DNA of 7,871 bases from Burkholderiales bacterium (GTDB lineage Bacteria > Pseudomonadota > Gammaproteobacteria > Burkholderiales > SG8-39): positions 1-7,871 of the forward strand of contig JAQSVY010000143.1 of the NCBI GenBank assembly GCA_029266935.1. The letters run 5' to 3'. Made by a program: the position numbers and the translations under genes. Numbering within the stretch: the stretch's first letter is position 1; every line of letters begins with the position of its first letter. This document shows, piece after piece, positions 7,231 through 7,871 of the stretch. The notes beneath the pieces were generated by a model. That model was not told the origin of the DNA. It did no database searches and was given only the letters and a program-made list of their open reading frames with translations.

Positions 7231-7871
7231 TTGACGCCGCAGCGCTGGCTCGACAGGTTCGCCGCGGCGCTCGAGAAGGGCGACCTCGACGCCGCCTCGA
7301 GCCTCTTCGCCCCCGGCGGCTTCTGGCGCGACCTCGTCGCCTTCACCTGGACCATCAAGACCTTCGAGGGCCGCGCCGAGGTGAGGGCCATGCTCGCCGC
7401 GACGCTGGCGAATACAAGGCCTTCCGGGTGGAAGATAAGAGCCACCAGCTCCGCCAACGAGGTTTGGCTTGCCTTTGAAACCGCCGTCGGCCGAGGCATC
7501 GGCCATCTGCGGCTGCGCGAGGGCAGGGCCTGGACGCTCCTCACCGCGCTGCAGGAGCTGAAGGGCTTCGAGGAGAAGGCCGGGCGCAGGCGCGAGTGGG
7601 GCACCGAGCACGGCGTGCTGCCGGAGCGCAAGAGCTGGCTCGAGAAGAAGAATGAAAGACAGGAAGCCCTGTTGGCGGGGAAGACCCAGCCTTTCGTCCT
7701 TATCGTCGGCGGCGGGCAGGGCGGCATCGGCCTCGCGGCGCGCCTGAAGCGCCTCAACGTGCCGGCGCTGGTAGTGGAGAAGAACGTGCGCGCCGGCGAC
7801 TCCTGGAGGAAGCGCTACAAGTCGCTCTGCCTGCACGACCCGGTGTGGTACGACCACATGCCGTACCTGCC
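7231..7871 (+). CDS. Flavin-containing monooxygenase with NTF2-like N-terminal domain (3' end cut by the window)
   Basis: The frame is open from TTG 7231 to the window edge, 213 codons plus two bases. I chose TTG because GAGGA (7218-7222) lies eight bases before it and it follows the RidA-like stop by only four bases; the next in-frame ATG (7390) would cut the first domain. Residues 1 to about 120 look like an NTF2/SnoaL-like domain (WLDRFAAALEKGDLDAASSL, FWRDLVAFTWTIKTFEGRAE, then GIGHLRLREGRAWTLLTALQE). After a charged linker comes FVLIVGGGQGGIGLAARL, the FAD-binding GxGxxG (G160, G162, G165), with E183 ending the second strand. The block YKSLCLHDPVWYDHMPYL is typical of bacterial flavin monooxygenases related to YUCCA and Baeyer-Villiger enzymes. 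These insert one oxygen atom using NADPH and FAD. The NADPH domain lies outside the window and the substrate is unknown. Confidence 0.88.
   Translation, partial: MTPQRWLDRFAAALEKGDLDAASSLFAPGGFWRDLVAFTWTIKTFEGRAEVRAMLAATLANTRPSGWKIRATSSANEVWLAFETAVGRGIGHLRLREGRAWTLLTALQELKGFEEKAGRRREWGTEHGVLPERKSWLEKKNERQEALLAGKTQPFVLIVGGGQGGIGLAARLKRLNVPALVVEKNVRAGDSWRKRYKSLCLHDPVWYDHMPYL

Overview
This is a high-GC window (GC well above 60% by eye) whose gene content fits a proteobacterium, most likely a betaproteobacterium. The reasons are a PobA-type 4-hydroxybenzoate hydroxylase, an ArfB rescue factor beside an FKBP isomerase, a REP-associated (RAYT) transposase flanked by GGGGTCAGAGCAA repeats, and strong G/C third-position bias. 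The species cannot be named from the sequence. Both ends cut through genes.

Layout. (1) 1-1004, +: 3' part of a DUF2207 membrane protein with a glycine/serine-rich tail. (2) 1018-1036: a lone palindrome related to the RAYT repeats, between convergent genes. (3) 1039-1651, -: a type II toxin-antitoxin pair, a Phd/YefM antitoxin followed by a VapC-like PIN toxin. Its upstream region carries two TGTACA palindromes (1662-1684). (4) 1712-2119, +: arfB, divergent from the toxin-antitoxin operon across those palindromes. (5) 2116-2472, -: FKBP-type prolyl isomerase, sharing a CTAG double stop with arfB. (6) 2471-4148, +: an inositol-monophosphatase / ADP-ribosylglycohydrolase fusion gene, broken by a frameshift and an apparent internal deletion near 3075. 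(7) 4149-4932: a RAYT transposase unit with two direct GGGGTCAGAGCAA copies on its left and one inverted copy on its right. It fits between the stop codons of the two neighbouring convergent genes. (8) 4934-5578, -: a small exported protein of unknown function with a PAEAAK repeat tail. (9) 5626-7871, +: a probable catabolic operon of pobA, a RidA-like gene and the first third of a flavin monooxygenase carrying an NTF2-like N-terminal domain.

How the genes work together. The antitoxin and toxin overlap and should be co-translated; the TGTACA sites are the expected place for their autoregulation and could also affect arfB. pobA, the RidA-like gene and the monooxygenase are tightly spaced on one strand and probably form one transcript for oxidation of aromatic or related compounds. 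PobA would make protocatechuate, while the substrates of the other two are unknown. The remaining genes look like unrelated chromosomal neighbours. There are no tRNA or rRNA genes, no CRISPR array, and no gene-free stretch above 300 bases.
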